Below are positions 42,701 through 51,932 of a DNA stretch of 64,000 nt, one piece after another (within the stretch, counting starts at the first letter, position 1; the number at the start of each line of letters is the position of its first letter). This DNA comes from Pollenia angustigena (lineage: Eukaryota; Arthropoda; Insecta; Diptera; Polleniidae). The notes under the pieces were generated by a model. The model was given only the letters and a program-made list of their open reading frames with translations. It did not search any database and was not told the DNA's origin. The stretch lies in assembly GCA_930367215.1 (NCBI GenBank), contig OV884060.1, forward strand, positions 177,703,253-177,767,252, written 5' to 3'. A program made the position numbers and the translations under genes.

Positions 42701-45652
42701 TAAATGAAATAATTAGGTTTATGCAAAGTGCACATGGCATAAAACATTAAAAACAATTTTGATTAGTAACAAGATGAATAATGAATAACGTACCAGTGTA
42801 ATAACACGACTCGTGCAAATGTGCCAATGCACTATGGGTAATTTATCCAATTTTTTTGGCCAAAATTGATAACAGGCCGACAGAATTTTAACAAATCTGG
42901 ACATGAATTTTTTGATTAACTTTTTAACTTATTAACTCTAAAACTAAGAATAAATTTGGAATTTCTAAATATCGCATTCTTATGAGAATATACGCGTTAG
43001 AACAAAATTTTTAAAATTGCTTTTTGTCTACTTTTGGTATATCTTATTAATTTTCTAATTTCATATCATCCAAATCATTTGTGTAAATTGTGTATGTTAA
43101 CATATTGACATCATTTGCGCACTCATCGTTTTCATTGGCGCTAAGATCCTCAGTGTTTTCAGAGCTTAAGCGAAATAGAGGTTGCCTGCCAAAAAATGGG
43201 ATATCTCAAAAAACGCACAAAAACGCAGCATGAAATTGATTATACAATCTCAAAATCAAATACTTATCAAGACCTTATTACTATTAGCTTTAAAACATTT
43301 TAAACTTTTTTTAAAAGCTTCTCCAAAGTTGCATAAAACTTTTATTTTTTTTTAATTGAGATAAGATCAAAATATTGATTTTTTTCACCAACAAACTATT
43401 TTATTTTAAACAACGATTATGTATTTATTAAGCACTTACTATTAATATTGTTTTCCATATATTATTGTATTTTTCATTTGTTTTTTTATTAAAAACTAGT
43501 GTCAGGTATTGTAATAAAAAATAACACGAAGCGCGCCCCACTTAAACTGTTGATTGTATTCATTGACTTTAAGAGTCGGGCGATGAACGGGGTTTTGTTA
43601 TTTATAAAATAAAAATTCACTTCTATTTGCTTTGAAGTATTCTTTATCACATTACAACAAAAAAAACTACTTTTTCTAAAGTGAAGATTTTGAATTTTGG
43701 CCAAAAATATAGGCCAAATTACCTACTGTGCAATGGAACGTGATACAACCAAAAATGTATCAAATTTTCGATCTAACGTTTTTTATTCTAAACATTGATA
43801 ACGAATACCAACCAAAAGAAGAAGAATTGAAATTGGTAATTCAATATTAAACTTTTAATTTGAAATTAATGATCTCGTTACTATATAAGAATTTCTAACG
43901 ACTGATCCATTTTTTAAATAGCTCTGCAGTTATTCCGTTTCATTAAGCAATTTTACCGAACGATTGCCTCTTATTTAATTAAATTTATTAAAAAGTATAT
44001 TTCCAACTGACAACAAAATAAAATCGAAGAAGATACCTCACTCAATTAGTAGTATTAAACTTTTTTTTGGCAAATATTATTATTTCAAATAATCATATGG
44101 TTTTGTTTTTATTTTTTTGTTATGCACTTTTTCGATATTGCTGTAATCAGTTATTAAAAAGTAAAAGCCTAACCCCCGTATTCATAAAAGAGTATTAAAT
44201 TTTACAAACGTTTATTAAGGACGAATTTCATTGTAAATTTGTTCTTTAAACCTTTATTAAATTTAATTTTTTTTGTGAATACAGGCATAAAAGTATATAA
44301 AACCTTTTACTGTAAATATGCATTGCAATTTATTGTAAATATTCACAAAAAATACGTGAGTTTTATCACAAAATTTATAAGTTTGTTCAGCGATCGCAAA
44401 AAGTCGCAAAATTTATTTACATAAAATGAAAGAAAACATTCCAAACTTTAATTTAGTAGTAGTACTAACACGGAGGTAGACCGAGCTAACTTATTTTTTT
44501 TCTAATGAAAACTGCAAATGCTAAATTTTTTGGAGTCATTTTGATTTGCTCAGATCTCTTAAACTATATATGTAATTTAAATAATTTTTCTTTCCTATTA
44601 AATTTAAAATACTATATTTTAATAAGAATGTTCTAAAACTATTCGTAGTTAAACCATATTTATTGTAAAAACAACTGAAATGTAGTCAAATTTTTATCAG
44701 TTTTCGTTGTATAATATTTAGATAACTTTACCACACTCTTTTTTATACAAAATAGTATTTTTTTTCGAAAACAAATCATGGTTTTTCTACTAATGAAACA
44801 TTTCTCTACAGAATTGCATCATAAGATTTCTAAAAAATAACTGTAAAAAAATAGACTTTTTGCCAAAAAAAATACCACTGTGCGTTGTATTGATGTTGAT
44901 AGTACCCCCTGCAACGTCAGCACAGCGTCGTGGTAATTGTCTTTTTCTGAATGGGTAGTTTCGATACCACTACAAGAAATCCGAAAAAAGTGGCTGGGCT
45001 TGGAGAATTGGGCGCAGCACCAAAAATAAATTTTTGTATATTTGGAGATAAGTCGCGAGGTAGCAAAGTGCACCATGATGAAGAGTATTTAAGATTATGC
45101 ATAACCGAATTTAGCACACTTACTTGTTATGACATAGAATTACATTGCCAAATAACGTAAGCTACTCCGTTATTGTGTTCCTACGGTTACTGTGAATGAA
45201 ATTAAAAGCCCAAGTAGCACGTGGGGTTTCCGAAACGATAAGCTCATACATATGTATATTCTTTTAAACAGCACTTATGATGTAGGAAAATTAAGCACTA
45301 TCAATAAATAATTGATCTAAAGTTTTCTGAAGCCACACAACAAAATAAATACGTACCGTAAAATGTACCTAATTATCATCACTAGTTCAATTATAAACTA
45401 TAATGCAACAAGTTTTGCCTATAATTTTATCAAATGTCTTTCTTACCTTTACAAATTCCTCACTTAAATGTTGTTTTTGTGAAAAATCGACAAATCTGTT
45501 AGAAAGAATAAAAATTGTGTTAACAAGCAAAGAAACGTTAGATAATATGAAACTCACTTTAAATCCACATCGAGTCCTATTAATTTGGCTGTAATCATAC
45601 AGGTTCTAGCTGGAGGACTAAAAAGGGCGTAGTATAATGTTGGTTTACTCAT
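33374..45652 (-). CDS. GstE13: Epsilon-class glutathione S-transferase, GstE13-like (five exons, complete)
   Basis: Exons on the minus strand: 45652-45558, 45495-45447, 35876-35815, 35757-35616 and 33700-33374, joining in frame to 224 codons plus stop, the normal length for insect cytosolic GSTs. The N-terminal thioredoxin-like domain has MSKPTLYYALFSPPAR with the catalytic Ser in SPP, then LNPQHQIPVF with the cis-Pro loop, and IDSHAI for glutathione binding. The alpha-helical C-terminal domain has LYPKDLSKRARVDHRL, NIYGGEGEF and GDEMTVADVSI (N-capping box). It conjugates glutathione to electrophiles in the cytosol. The text reads closest to Drosophila GstE13 as I remember it. It is convergent with DENND1. 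Introns are 62 bp, 9.57 kb, 57 bp and 1.9 kb. Confidence 0.96.
34291..34372. repeat. 82-bp hairpin in GST intron 4
   Basis: GTTTATTTCAGAAACC at 34299 pairs with GGTTTCTGAAATAAAC at 34349; the GTCAA/TTGAC inner bases pair also. Short foldback, no duplication resolved. Confidence 0.65.
34768..34877. repeat. Foldback with CAGGCCTGTCAC-type ends in GST intron 4
   Basis: AATTCCGATCGAAAGTGATTTC and GAAATCACTTCCACTTTTGATCGGAATT are imperfect arms. The outer right end TGACAGGCCTGAT recurs at 51166-51205 and about 54421, so this is a family. Confidence 0.6.
34915..35250. mobile_element. hAT-type MITE, CAGTGTTCG family, 336 bp
   Basis: CAGTGTTCGAAAATAAAC and GTTTATTTTCGAACACTG ends. Flanks ATTTGATC (34907-34914) and ATTTGAAC (35251-35258) match in 7 of 8. 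In GST intron 4. Confidence 0.88.
35328..35588. mobile_element. hAT-type MITE, CAGTGTTCG family, 261 bp, next to a splice donor
   Basis: CAGTGTTCGAAAATAAAC and TTATTTTCGAACACTG ends; flanks TATAAAAG and TTTTAAAG agree in 6 of 8. Its right end is 27 bp from the GST exon 4 donor. Confidence 0.85.
35616..35757 (-). CDS. GstE13: GST exon 4, domain linker and helices 4-5
   Basis: Starts with the last base of the split Ser codon after TTTTCTTCAG. 47 codons follow: HAIICFMVSKYAKDD, LYPKDLSKRARVDHRLHYEN and GVLFQVIKDMV. It ends before GTAAGT in phase 0. A hAT-type MITE begins only 27 bp inside the following intron. Confidence 0.96.
35815..35876 (-). CDS. GstE13: GST exon 3 (62 nt), glutathione-binding loop
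   Basis: Encodes LNPQHQIPVFVDTDGEVYID plus two bases of the Ser codon of SHAI. This is the G-site segment of epsilon GSTs: the Pro in QIPV is the cis-Pro and the DSHA Ser contacts glutathione in the family. It is flanked by TTTTAG and GTAGAA. Confidence 0.96.
36005..36106. repeat. Degenerate GGGCC foldback
   Basis: CCAAATTACGGCACTCGATATC and GATATCGAATGCCGTAATTT arms, right end TTGGCCCCTG. Related to the CWG-duplicating family at 50939, 52231 and 58695; the left terminus has decayed. Confidence 0.6.
37062..37425 (+). repeat. Three tandem 123-bp units in GST intron 2
   Basis: TTTTGGGTTCTATGGG(C/T)GGTG starts at 37062, 37185 and 37308, each followed by GGAGGGCGTGGC(C/G)AATTTTG and GGCTCAGAGCAAAATTTC. 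The G-rich GGTGGGTGGAGGG block stands out from the AT-rich background. Confidence 0.8.
38031..38043. repeat. Target-site duplication, left copy
   Basis: CAATTCGGGACTA, identical to 40244-40256, flanks the non-LTR insertion. The length (13 bp) is normal for target-primed reverse transcription. Confidence 0.93.
38044..40243 (-). mobile_element. 5'-truncated RNase H-bearing non-LTR retrotransposon (LOA-like)
   Basis: A 2.2 kb insertion in GST intron 2, bounded by a perfect 13-bp duplication CAATTCGGGACTA at 38031-38043 and 40244-40256. On the minus strand it runs from a 5' truncation at 40243 through ORF2 (stop at 38272), about 228 bp of 3' UTR, and ends in a (CTAC)n tail (four to five repeats at 38044-38060). 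It is much more GC-rich than its surroundings. The intact frame and perfect duplication indicate a recent insertion. Confidence 0.93.
38272..40242 (-). CDS. Reverse transcriptase/RNase H polyprotein, N-terminally truncated
   Basis: About 655 residues open to the truncation point. RT motifs: FLDIEGAFNN (motif A Asp, residues 15-24), RGTPQGGVLSP (about 71-81) and YADD (105-108). The RNase H domain has Asp in FTDGS (374), Glu in FQAEVL (408), Asp in YVDS (434), His in WVPGHCD (476) and Asp in EIADELA (486). The end has a Cys/His knuckle (CRLCED, then HFLCHCP, about 587-606). The apurinic endonuclease, N-terminal RT and any ORF1 are missing, so it cannot be autonomous. The first codon is GTG at the truncation, not a natural start. 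AFLDIEGAFN with an RNase H after RT is typical of LOA/I-type elements. Confidence 0.93.
   Translation of the reverse strand: MERGLRTREYTLAAFLDIEGAFNNLRIEAIRQALIDLRVPLFLVEWITMMLSSRVIHSDWGNERLRKSVTRGTPQGGVLSPLLWLLAVNVVLRRFDRMGQKVVAYADDVVILVSGKFLPTISDIMQGALGELAAWASDKGLGVNPEKTELVLFTRRYKVEEFRLPVLGGVELGLSDSAKYLGVFLDSKLSWGRNTQERLKRGLNAYYACRSSIGRSWGLRPSVVGWLYTSVVRPILTYGCCVWWESLRLASRRNLLSKAQRCASIGMTGALRSTPQAALDVILHLLPIEQYVMGMAARSILRLRELGLTRNETQSHSRILGEIEAGGYCLGPPGSTDYVSTSLDFGRLPEVIMPSRESWSGRGRLFGGFAIFTDGSKMRGTGAGVYIEDLNIRRSYRLPDDCSVFQAEVLGVWRAVELMRDNIDRGSEVTIYVDSQAALMAVRGCYVNSRLVDECRRALRGALGEYLLRLCWVPGHCDIGGNEIADELARQGSEMEDPDCVEAVRPPLGFYFGRIREWILSVNNRAWGSRTNCRVSRTLWPVLRKSDSVSLLGRSRVCVRTMIGIITGHCMIGRMAVRMGSDLSDICRLCEDPEDLESVEHFLCHCPRLQGSRLRWLGSRFLGELGDVSGCGLENLIGFVMGMAWLREGRLGANRT
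40244..40256. repeat. Target-site duplication, right copy
   Basis: CAATTCGGGACTA, the partner of 38031-38043. It sits directly at the 5' truncation of the retrotransposon. Confidence 0.93.
40619..41105 (-). repeat. Satellite-like unit, inverted copy in GST intron 2
   Basis: Reverse complement of the 3531-4372 unit, slightly more than one monomer: the CCCAAAAATTG..AATTAC boundary appears at both ends. Fragmentary further copies at 41505-41760 follow. Confidence 0.75.
41864..42040 (-). pseudogene. Non-LTR retrotransposon fragment (C-terminal tail)
   Basis: Minus-strand frame: RRSGRPKNTWRRTVIQELN, RISWNLLVEALCSQVE, stop at 41864. RRxGRPxxTWRR..E and W..LVEALC are the familiar end of many insect and vertebrate LINE endonuclease-RT proteins. 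Only this tail is present. Confidence 0.78.
45447..45495 (-). CDS. GstE13: GST exon 2 (49 nt)
   Basis: Acceptor TTTCTAACAG and donor GTAAGA bracket 49 nt. They complete the split Lys codon and add FVDFSQKQHLSEEFVK, the helix leading to the LNPQH loop of GSTs. It is separated from exon 1 by a 62-bp intron. Confidence 0.95.
45558..45652 (-). CDS. GstE13: GST exon 1 (start codon)
   Basis: ATG at 45652 is followed by 31 codons: SKPTLYYALFSPPARTCM and on to KLIGLDVDL. This is the canonical GST epsilon start, beta-1 strand then SPP active-site turn. The donor GTGAGT follows two bases of a Lys codon. No in-frame ATG upstream gives a better start. Confidence 0.96.
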
Positions 45653-46291
45653 TGTAGCAAATTTCTTTTTAATAAATAATTAAACAATTGTTAGACCAAT
45701 TTTTTTATGTACTTTATAGAAAATTTCTTTTAGAAATAGTATCTATTTTAAAATAATTTAGCAAAAGATTTTACTTTTCTTTATGTTAAATTAGGACTAA
45801 AAAGTTCTCATGCATTTTCAGACGAAATTCATTGAAAATGAAAAGCTTTAATAAAAAACTTTTAAAACATATGTTTATGGAATATGTAAGTACATGTGTA
45901 TGTATATTAAGCTTTTAGCTTGCATGTACTAGTGATGTTACGCATATACATACGTATCGCCGAATATTCGCCTATTTCATGACATTCGTGCTCGACAAAT
46001 TAAAGCGAATATTTGGTTAATATTTTGTTAATGCAAACATTTAAAAAAATACATAAAATGAAACAAAAAATATTAATTTTTGTAAGAATTTGTATTAAAA
46101 GAAAAACCTTTGTCTTTAACGAAAAATAAAATCTTTTAGTAAACGAAAAAACAAACATTAAAAATATTGTGCAGCCACAAAAAAAATTTTGAAAAATGCT
46201 CAATGTGATGTTAAGCATTCCCAGATATACATACAAACCTATCATTTAAAGTAATTTCCTAATTATCGTAACAAAATTATCGCCCACTAGA
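45653..46291. other. Intergenic region between divergent GST and the small ORF
   Basis: 640 bp, AT-rich, no repeat family recognised. It would contain the GST promoter and possibly a bidirectional one. No clear TATA/Inr pair can be fixed by eye. Confidence 0.4.
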
Positions 46292-46468
46292 ATGGATCAA
46301 TTAAATATCAAGATAATTCCAATCCCATTACACAAATTGGAAGTGCGTTCACTGCGATGGATTGAACATAGTATATCGTCTATCGGCAATGAATTGGTAA
46401 ATATATGTACTAGGCCAAGGTAGGTAAAAACTAACTAGTTTTAATTTTTTTAGCCGGATATTTCCTAA
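46292..46468 (+). CDS. Candidate two-exon small ORF (39 codons), unidentified
   Basis: ATG at 46292 opens 35 codons to 46396: it begins MDQLNIKIIPIPLHKLEV and continues with RSLRWIEHSISSIGNEL. A GTAAAT donor follows, then a 57-bp intron with a CTAAC branch-point-like site (46431) and a T-rich acceptor ending at 46453, then PDIS and TAA (46466-46468). It lies 640 bp from the divergent GST start, so the two could share a promoter. The amino acid mix is not low complexity, unlike most random frames here. It may instead be the first exon of a longer gene. I recognise no family. Confidence 0.35.
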
Positions 46469-46537
46469 ACTATAGGAGATAAACTATGCATGTCGCTGAC
46501 TTTTTGTAGAGCTCGAGCAGTAGATTTCGGCCCTTAT

Positions 46538-46966
46538 TACGGTTTACAGCTCAACTCAGTTGAGTTGTTATTTCTTAATTTTTGTATTATGGTTTACAAC
46601 TTTGCTATATTGCGGTGAACAAAAACATAAAAAAATTACAACTGATCACAACCAGTTGTCTTAATTACAACTCAACTGCAAGGTATATTTATAGCAGGTA
46701 ATCTCGGAAAGCCAGCTGGTTATTTTTTATTTGCTTGTTTTGTGATAAAAACTGTCAAATCTTGTATAGTAAACATGTAAACAAGTTTTTGGTCGTTATC
46801 TTTTGTCACTTTTCAACCCCTTTGCTGTTTGACAGTTCGTATCACATAACAACAATAAAAAGCCCTGTTGTTTGTTTTATTGTACAATTGTTGTAATCTC
46901 GCGGCAACCTGCTATAAATATACCTTGCTCAACTGTGTTGAGTTGTAAAATGTAATAGGGGCCTTC
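46538..46966. repeat. Foldback, CCCYTATTACGG family
   Basis: Left CCCTTATTACGGTTTACAGC and right TGTAAAATGTAATAGGGGCC. Subterminal AACTCAACT / AGTTGAGTT motifs. Same family as 56462-56635. Contains an inserted segment (about 46680-46930) bounded by AAGGTATATTTATAGCAGGT and CCTGCTATAAATATACCTTG. Confidence 0.68.
46681..46926. repeat. Nested palindromic element AAGGTATATTTATAGCAGG
   Basis: AAGGTATATTTATAGCAGGT at about 46680 pairs exactly with CCTGCTATAAATATACCTTG ending at about 46928. CAACTxCAAGG flank suggests insertion into the CCCYTATTACGG element. Non-coding. Confidence 0.65.
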
Positions 46967-47169
46967 ATTGATAAAATAAATTATAAAACCGGGCAAAAAT
47001 TGTGATTCGTTTTAAATTTTTGTACTATCCGAGGAGCTTTACTTTGGGAAACTATGGCGGCCCTGCTGACATGTCTATTGACCCGAAATCCACAAGTTAA
47101 ACTCGAATACAACATCTGTCAAAAAGTAGGCTCAATTGAAAAACTTGCCACGCCCAATACAAAGACAAT

Positions 47170-47296
47170 CAGCCCAATTATGAATAAAAATTCCCCGGGA
47201 GTTTTTTCCCTTTTCCCATTTTTACAATTGAATTAACATAGGAAAAATGGGAAAAGAGAGAAAACTCCCGGGGAATTTTTATTCATAATTGGGCTG
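47170..47296. mobile_element. 127-bp near-perfect hairpin element, AAT duplication
   Basis: CAGCCCAATTATGAATAAAA and its complement form arms of about 54 bp around a 19-bp loop. AAT flanks both ends (47167-47169, 47297-47299). A degenerate relative is at 32340-32460. Confidence 0.85.
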
Positions 47297-47299
47297 AAT

Positions 47300-47822
47300 A
47301 TGAATAGCTAACAGTGAACGTGCTCAAGCTTTGTACAAAAAGATATTAAAACTCAGCATCTGTCTGTCAAACTTGACACATTTTTGAAAAGTAGGCGTGG
47401 CATTCGAAAAACACAGTTCAAACTGCAAAATCAAAATGAAAAAAAACACACACACAACATCTCTACTGCCTTAACTTCGGTATTTATTAGGTTATTCAAA
47501 CGATTAACCGTTGTTCGATTAATCGATTAATTTTGGGCTATTAACTGTTCGAATAATTTAAAATTGCTTATTTTCGATTAACGAATATTTCGGATATTTA
47601 ACTAGACAAAATTAAAATTATTCGATTAACCGAATAATATTTAATTGTTCGATTACATTTTTATCCACGAATAATTATTCGCGAGATCAATCGATTAATA
47701 CAAAACATCGATAAAAGAATTTATCTGGCTGAAGCAAACCAAAAACTGAGGACTTGTTCGTATCACATAACAACGACTTGTCTTTGTAGTGTATAACCAT
47801 GGTGAAAATAATATTCCATATG
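47300..47822. other. ATTAATCG-rich palindromic tract
   Basis: 47480-47700 is full of CGATTAA/TTAATCG and CGAATAAT/ATTATTCG motifs in both orientations, probably a decayed foldback. No coding signal. Confidence 0.45.
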
Positions 47823-48650
47823 TACACACAGAAAAAAATACCAATGTTAAAATAACATGGCGAAATGTTGATTGTGAATCATGGTAAATTTCTTTAAAAG
47901 TATGCCCTTTATTTAAATTTATCATTATTTCATATTAATTTGAAATGAAAAATATTAAAATAACGTTAAATCACGTTTATTTAATATTATTCACTGTTAA
48001 AATAACATTGTTCAATTTTGAATCCATAAAAACTTGTTTTATATTAAAATCAAAAGTTTATCTTGTTAAATTAACATGCATACATGCTTAAGTATGTATA
48101 TTTTTTTTTTTATTTTCACTTTTGAAATATGTTATAAAAAGAAGACAATTCCCGTATTCTTTTAATTAAAATTATTTAGTTAAATAGTACATCAAGTTTT
48201 CAAAGTAGAATGATGACGAAAACCATATCGGGCCATTCTGCTGATGCTTCTGTTGACAAAGGAGATTCAAAATAAGTGAAACCTGTGTTAAAGTGGTAAG
48301 TGCTTTGAATTATTCTTAAATAAATGCATATGTTGTCTTCACACTGTTATATCACCCTCCAACCAATTTGATTCTATATTTCATGTTCACGTTGTTTCAA
48401 CTTGAAATAACTTTCATTCAACGTGATTCGGATTGTTATTTCAATATAAATGACATTTTGCTCTAACTTTACTGCAATGTTAAATTAACATGAAATATAG
48501 TTATTTTAAAAGAAAAAAATGTTGTTCGTAAGTTATCGTAAAATCATGTTAAATTAGCATAAAACAACAATGAAGCAAAATCACTGCTGAAAAATGTAAA
48601 ATCAATCATGTTTTGAACGAATTTACATTAAGTTTTTTCTGTGTGTATAA
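47823..48650. repeat. ACACAGAAAAAA-ended element
   Basis: TACACACAGAAAAAAATACC (left) and AAGTTTTTTCTGTGTGTATA (right) are inverted ends. The interior repeats GTTAAAATAACAT and its complement many times. No ORF. Confidence 0.65.
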
Positions 48651-50015
48651 CTTTTCGTTTTTGCTTTGACTGCAATTGTTTGCATCTTATGAATCAGCCA
48701 CAGTTTATGTTTGACCAATGAAAAAAGTCAAAGAAATAGCCAAGGTGTGTAAATATACTGCAGTTTTTTAAAACTTAGTATTGTCCTAACCCGATTTATG
48801 GTTTGTGACCACTGATACGTTCATATGCAAAAAACAGTTTTAAATATATTTCTTCTAGAATTAAAAAAAAAAAAAAATTCAACAAACCCAAATAAAAATA
48901 TATTTTCCAATAAAACATTTCCCTTAAGTTTATGTTTTTATTTAAAAATAAATTTGTACCTTTTCTTGTACACTTTTTAATAAAAAAAACTTATTTTAGA
49001 CATTAAAAAGAAGCAAATGAAAAAATACTTAAGTCTAAATACAGTTGTAATTTTTTTGCTTCTTGAATATTTTTTAATTATAATTATGGATATTGTACAT
49101 ACTTCCATATTGATTAATAATTACATACATACATTAATATGGAGTGGAGGGCTAACTGCTGAACCGAACCAAGTCATGAAATAGATATAGATAGGTCTAT
49201 AGTTTAAAACTTGTGCGAAATTTTGTAACGGACTAAAAAGGAAAGTGTTCCTTTCTTAAGGTAACGGTAAAAAACAACCAAGTCAATGGCTCCAGAAATC
49301 AATAGAAGTTCAATTACTCAACCTCAAAATATATTCGAATTGACTTGGTTCGCTAAAGCTTAAAGCCCCCCATATATAAAAAAAAGTACCAATATGGATG
49401 CTTTCGAGACATTAATTCGTTTCGTTGTATTAAAAATCTCGCATTTTAATATAAAATGTATTAAAAAAAAACATAAAAAAAATTGTATACTAAAACATAT
49501 GTATTTCATTAAATAATAAAAAAAAAAATAGAAAAAAGGTCAAATAATGCAATGCAAATTAAAAAAAAAAAAAATCAAAAATTAAAAATTAAACCAACAA
49601 ATTTGAAATGCTTTTATTAGAATTAAGAACATATTTCAAGTTATAAAGCTGGATTTCGTTTAAGAATTTATTGTTTGGGGGAATAGGCGTGGGTAGGCGA
49701 AAGGTTTAAAAAGGCTTATCTACCTACACTTCATGACATTTTACATAAGAATATTTATAATTAAAATTATTTAATTAAAAAACAGTTTTTGGAATTATTT
49801 AAAAAAAAGTAGAAGGGTCAGTGTATCAGTGACCCCTGAATCGCCTCTCAGGAAGTAGAAGGAACTTGAACAATGGCTCTGAAGCACGTTTGGGTGCTCA
49901 GATAGCCGCCTTATCACCAAACTTGGAAAATAAGAATAGCTAGTAACCAACGTTTCTGTAAATCAAATTGCTACTGAATCGCTAATATATGTATAATATG
50001 TATATATACATACAT
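48651..50015. other. AT-rich stretch with one loose inverted pair
   Basis: TGGAGGGCTAACTGCTGAAC / AAGCTTAAAGCCCCCCATA with CGAACCAAGTCA / TGACTTGGTTCG (49140-49373) is a likely degenerate foldback. Otherwise poly-A/T-rich; nothing supported. Confidence 0.45.
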
Positions 50016-50023
50016 ATATACAT

Positions 50024-50174
50024 TAGGATGGGTCAATTTGTTTGCCCATCAAGCGTATAGCAAAATCGTTCTACGGAAAATTCGAAGAACTTTTCCTAAG
50101 TTCGTAGTTAATAGATAACGATTTTGATATACGCTTTGTCACTTTTTTGGGCCCGAACAAATCGACCCACCCTA
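50024..50174. mobile_element. 151-bp hAT-like MITE, first of a tandem pair
   Basis: TAGGATGGGTCAATTTGTT and AACAAATCGACCCACCCTA ends (17 of 19 paired). ATATACAT at 50016-50023 and 50175-50182 is a perfect 8-bp duplication. Confidence 0.85.
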
Positions 50175-50182
50175 ATATACAT

Positions 50183-50607
50183 TAGGGACACCACTTTTTA
50201 CAATTTTTAAAATATCAAAATGGCCCTATCCATACCATGTAGTGCATAAAAAAACAATAAGAACTGCACTTATTTATCCATACAAACCATAAACAGGTTT
50301 GTAACTAGCTTTTGAGATAAACTAGTTACAAACAACCGATTTTTGCTAATGCAACTCTGTTTTTTCAACATTTGGTTTTCAGATCATTGTTAAAATAAAA
50401 ATTACTTCGAAGCCTGAAACAAATCATAATCGGACTTTACTAACATGGGGCCTTCACCTGACAATTTTTTGTCATACCAAACGTCAAAGTCCATATAAAA
50501 AAAACTTAAGAGTTTTTTTTCCGAAATGACCTGAGGAAACATTTTTCGATTTCAGCACAACATCGTCTACAGCGTGGTGATAGGGCCTTATTTTGGTTGT
50601 ACCCCTA
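50183..50607. mobile_element. 425-bp hAT-like element sharing the same target
   Basis: TAGGGACACC and GTACCCCTA ends; ATATACAT on both sides (50175-50182, shared with the previous element, and 50608-50615). Terminal TAGGG matches the 11663-15103 hAT. Confidence 0.75.
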
Positions 50608-50629
50608 ATATACATACATATATGTTTAC

Positions 50630-50885
50630 ATCGATGGCTCAATATAAAAAGGCCTAACTCGATTTTTTATTTGTTTCCAGGGGAAGAAAAAAACTTAATA
50701 AAATCCGCAAAATTTTAGATAAAAAAGTTTTAACGCTATTTTTAATAAAAATATCCAACAAATGTTATGCTACAACTCCTTAAAATGTTTAAATCAAGAT
50801 ACAGTGGCATTAGCTATCAGAATAAACAAAAAAGTTATTTAAAAAAATCGAGTTACGCCTTTTTTATATGTATAAAGCCATCGAT
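50630..50885. repeat. Foldback ATCGATGGCT
   Basis: ATCGATGGCTCAATATAAAA and its counterpart ending at AAAGCCATCGAT, with AACTCGATTTTTT / AAAAAATCGAGTT inner arms. Duplication not resolved. Confidence 0.7.
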
Positions 50886-50938
50886 ATGTTGGGTGTTTAT
50901 TGGTTGTGAATCGTTAAATCAATTTTACTGTTTATCAG

Positions 50939-51160
50939 GGGTCTAATCACCGCATCCGATATCGATTAAACTATCATTGAGTAAACTATCGTATTTTTAT
51001 GCATACGATAGACACTGACGTATCGAATTAAAACACAAGATATGTAATGACTTTGGTTACTCGATATTCAATGTTATCATCAAAAATTACGATACATTTC
51101 ATTCGATATCGAGTGTCACAATACCAAAATAAAAAACTTCGATTAATTTTAATTAGACCC
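50939..51160. mobile_element. GGGCC-family foldback, copy with CAG/CAA flanks
   Basis: GGGTCTAATCACCGCATCCG left, TTAATTTTAATTAGACCC right. Flanks CAG (50936-50938) and CAA (51161-51163). Internal ATTCGATATCGAG motifs are shared with 52231 and 58695. Confidence 0.75.
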
Positions 51161-51932
51161 CAAGAAATCACTTTCAATCGGAATTAATTTCTGTGACAGG
51201 CCTGTACAAAAGAGTTTCGCGATTCTTTGATAACTCTTTAATTGCGATTTTCAATAAAAATAAAAAAAAATTAAAAAAATAAATGTAACTAACTTAAAAA
51301 CCTCTGGGGCTTCACTCCGAAAGATGTGCGAAAGAAAATGGTACCAAATCTATTGATTTTTTTCTTTTCACAAATTATCACTATGTATTTATTTTATTTT
51401 AATTTTCAATTTTTTTTTTTACATATTTTGACATTTCATTACTGTCAATCTGCGCCTTCCTTAATTTTTATTGCCAGAATTTCTTAATTTTTAAAAAATT
51501 TTGCGAAAGTGATAGAGTACCAAATTGGCATTTGCTCTCGTATCAAAACTGAATTCGCATCGCAATAGAGACTGTCTTTCGGTTTGCCTAAACATTAAAA
51601 GTATTTGAAACAGTCGGGGGTTTTTTAAGCAAAATAAAAACAAGTAAATATCTCTGTTTTACATGCTCCTACAAAAATTTCAAGTCTTTTGGGAACAGCA
51701 TAAGCAAAAAAATACATTACAATTTTTCTGAACGTACGGTATTGAAAAGCATGCGGGATAAATCAACCTTTACACATCTTTAGCCTTCAAAATTCATATA
51801 AGTGCCTCTTCCCCAAGCAAAAAATTGAAAATAAAAATTCACTTTAAGCAAAATAATTAATAAGACGAATGAGATAACAAGATTACCCGGGTCTTAATAA
51901 ATAACGGAATTTCAGGTTTTAAACACATAACA

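Larger units (their letters stand above)
35877..45446 (-). other. 9.6-kb GST intron 2
   Basis: Carries the degenerate GGGCC foldback, 123-bp tandem units, non-LTR insertion, satellite-like unit copies and the LINE tail. 42120-45440 is mostly AT-rich; a pair CCCCCGTATTCATAAAAGAG / TTGTGAATACAGGC (44175-44288) resembles the 26001-26255 repeat. Short ORFs around 44819-45160 lack a recognisable product. Confidence 0.65.

Noticed and set aside
44819..45160. Overlapping frames on both strands near GST exons 1-2
   Set aside because: The plus frame (GELGAAPKINFCIFGD) looks less random than most, but has no start context, splice sites or family match.
47054..47236. 60-aa frame starting MAALLTCLLTRNP
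   Set aside because: It runs into the 47170-47296 hairpin element and has no other support.
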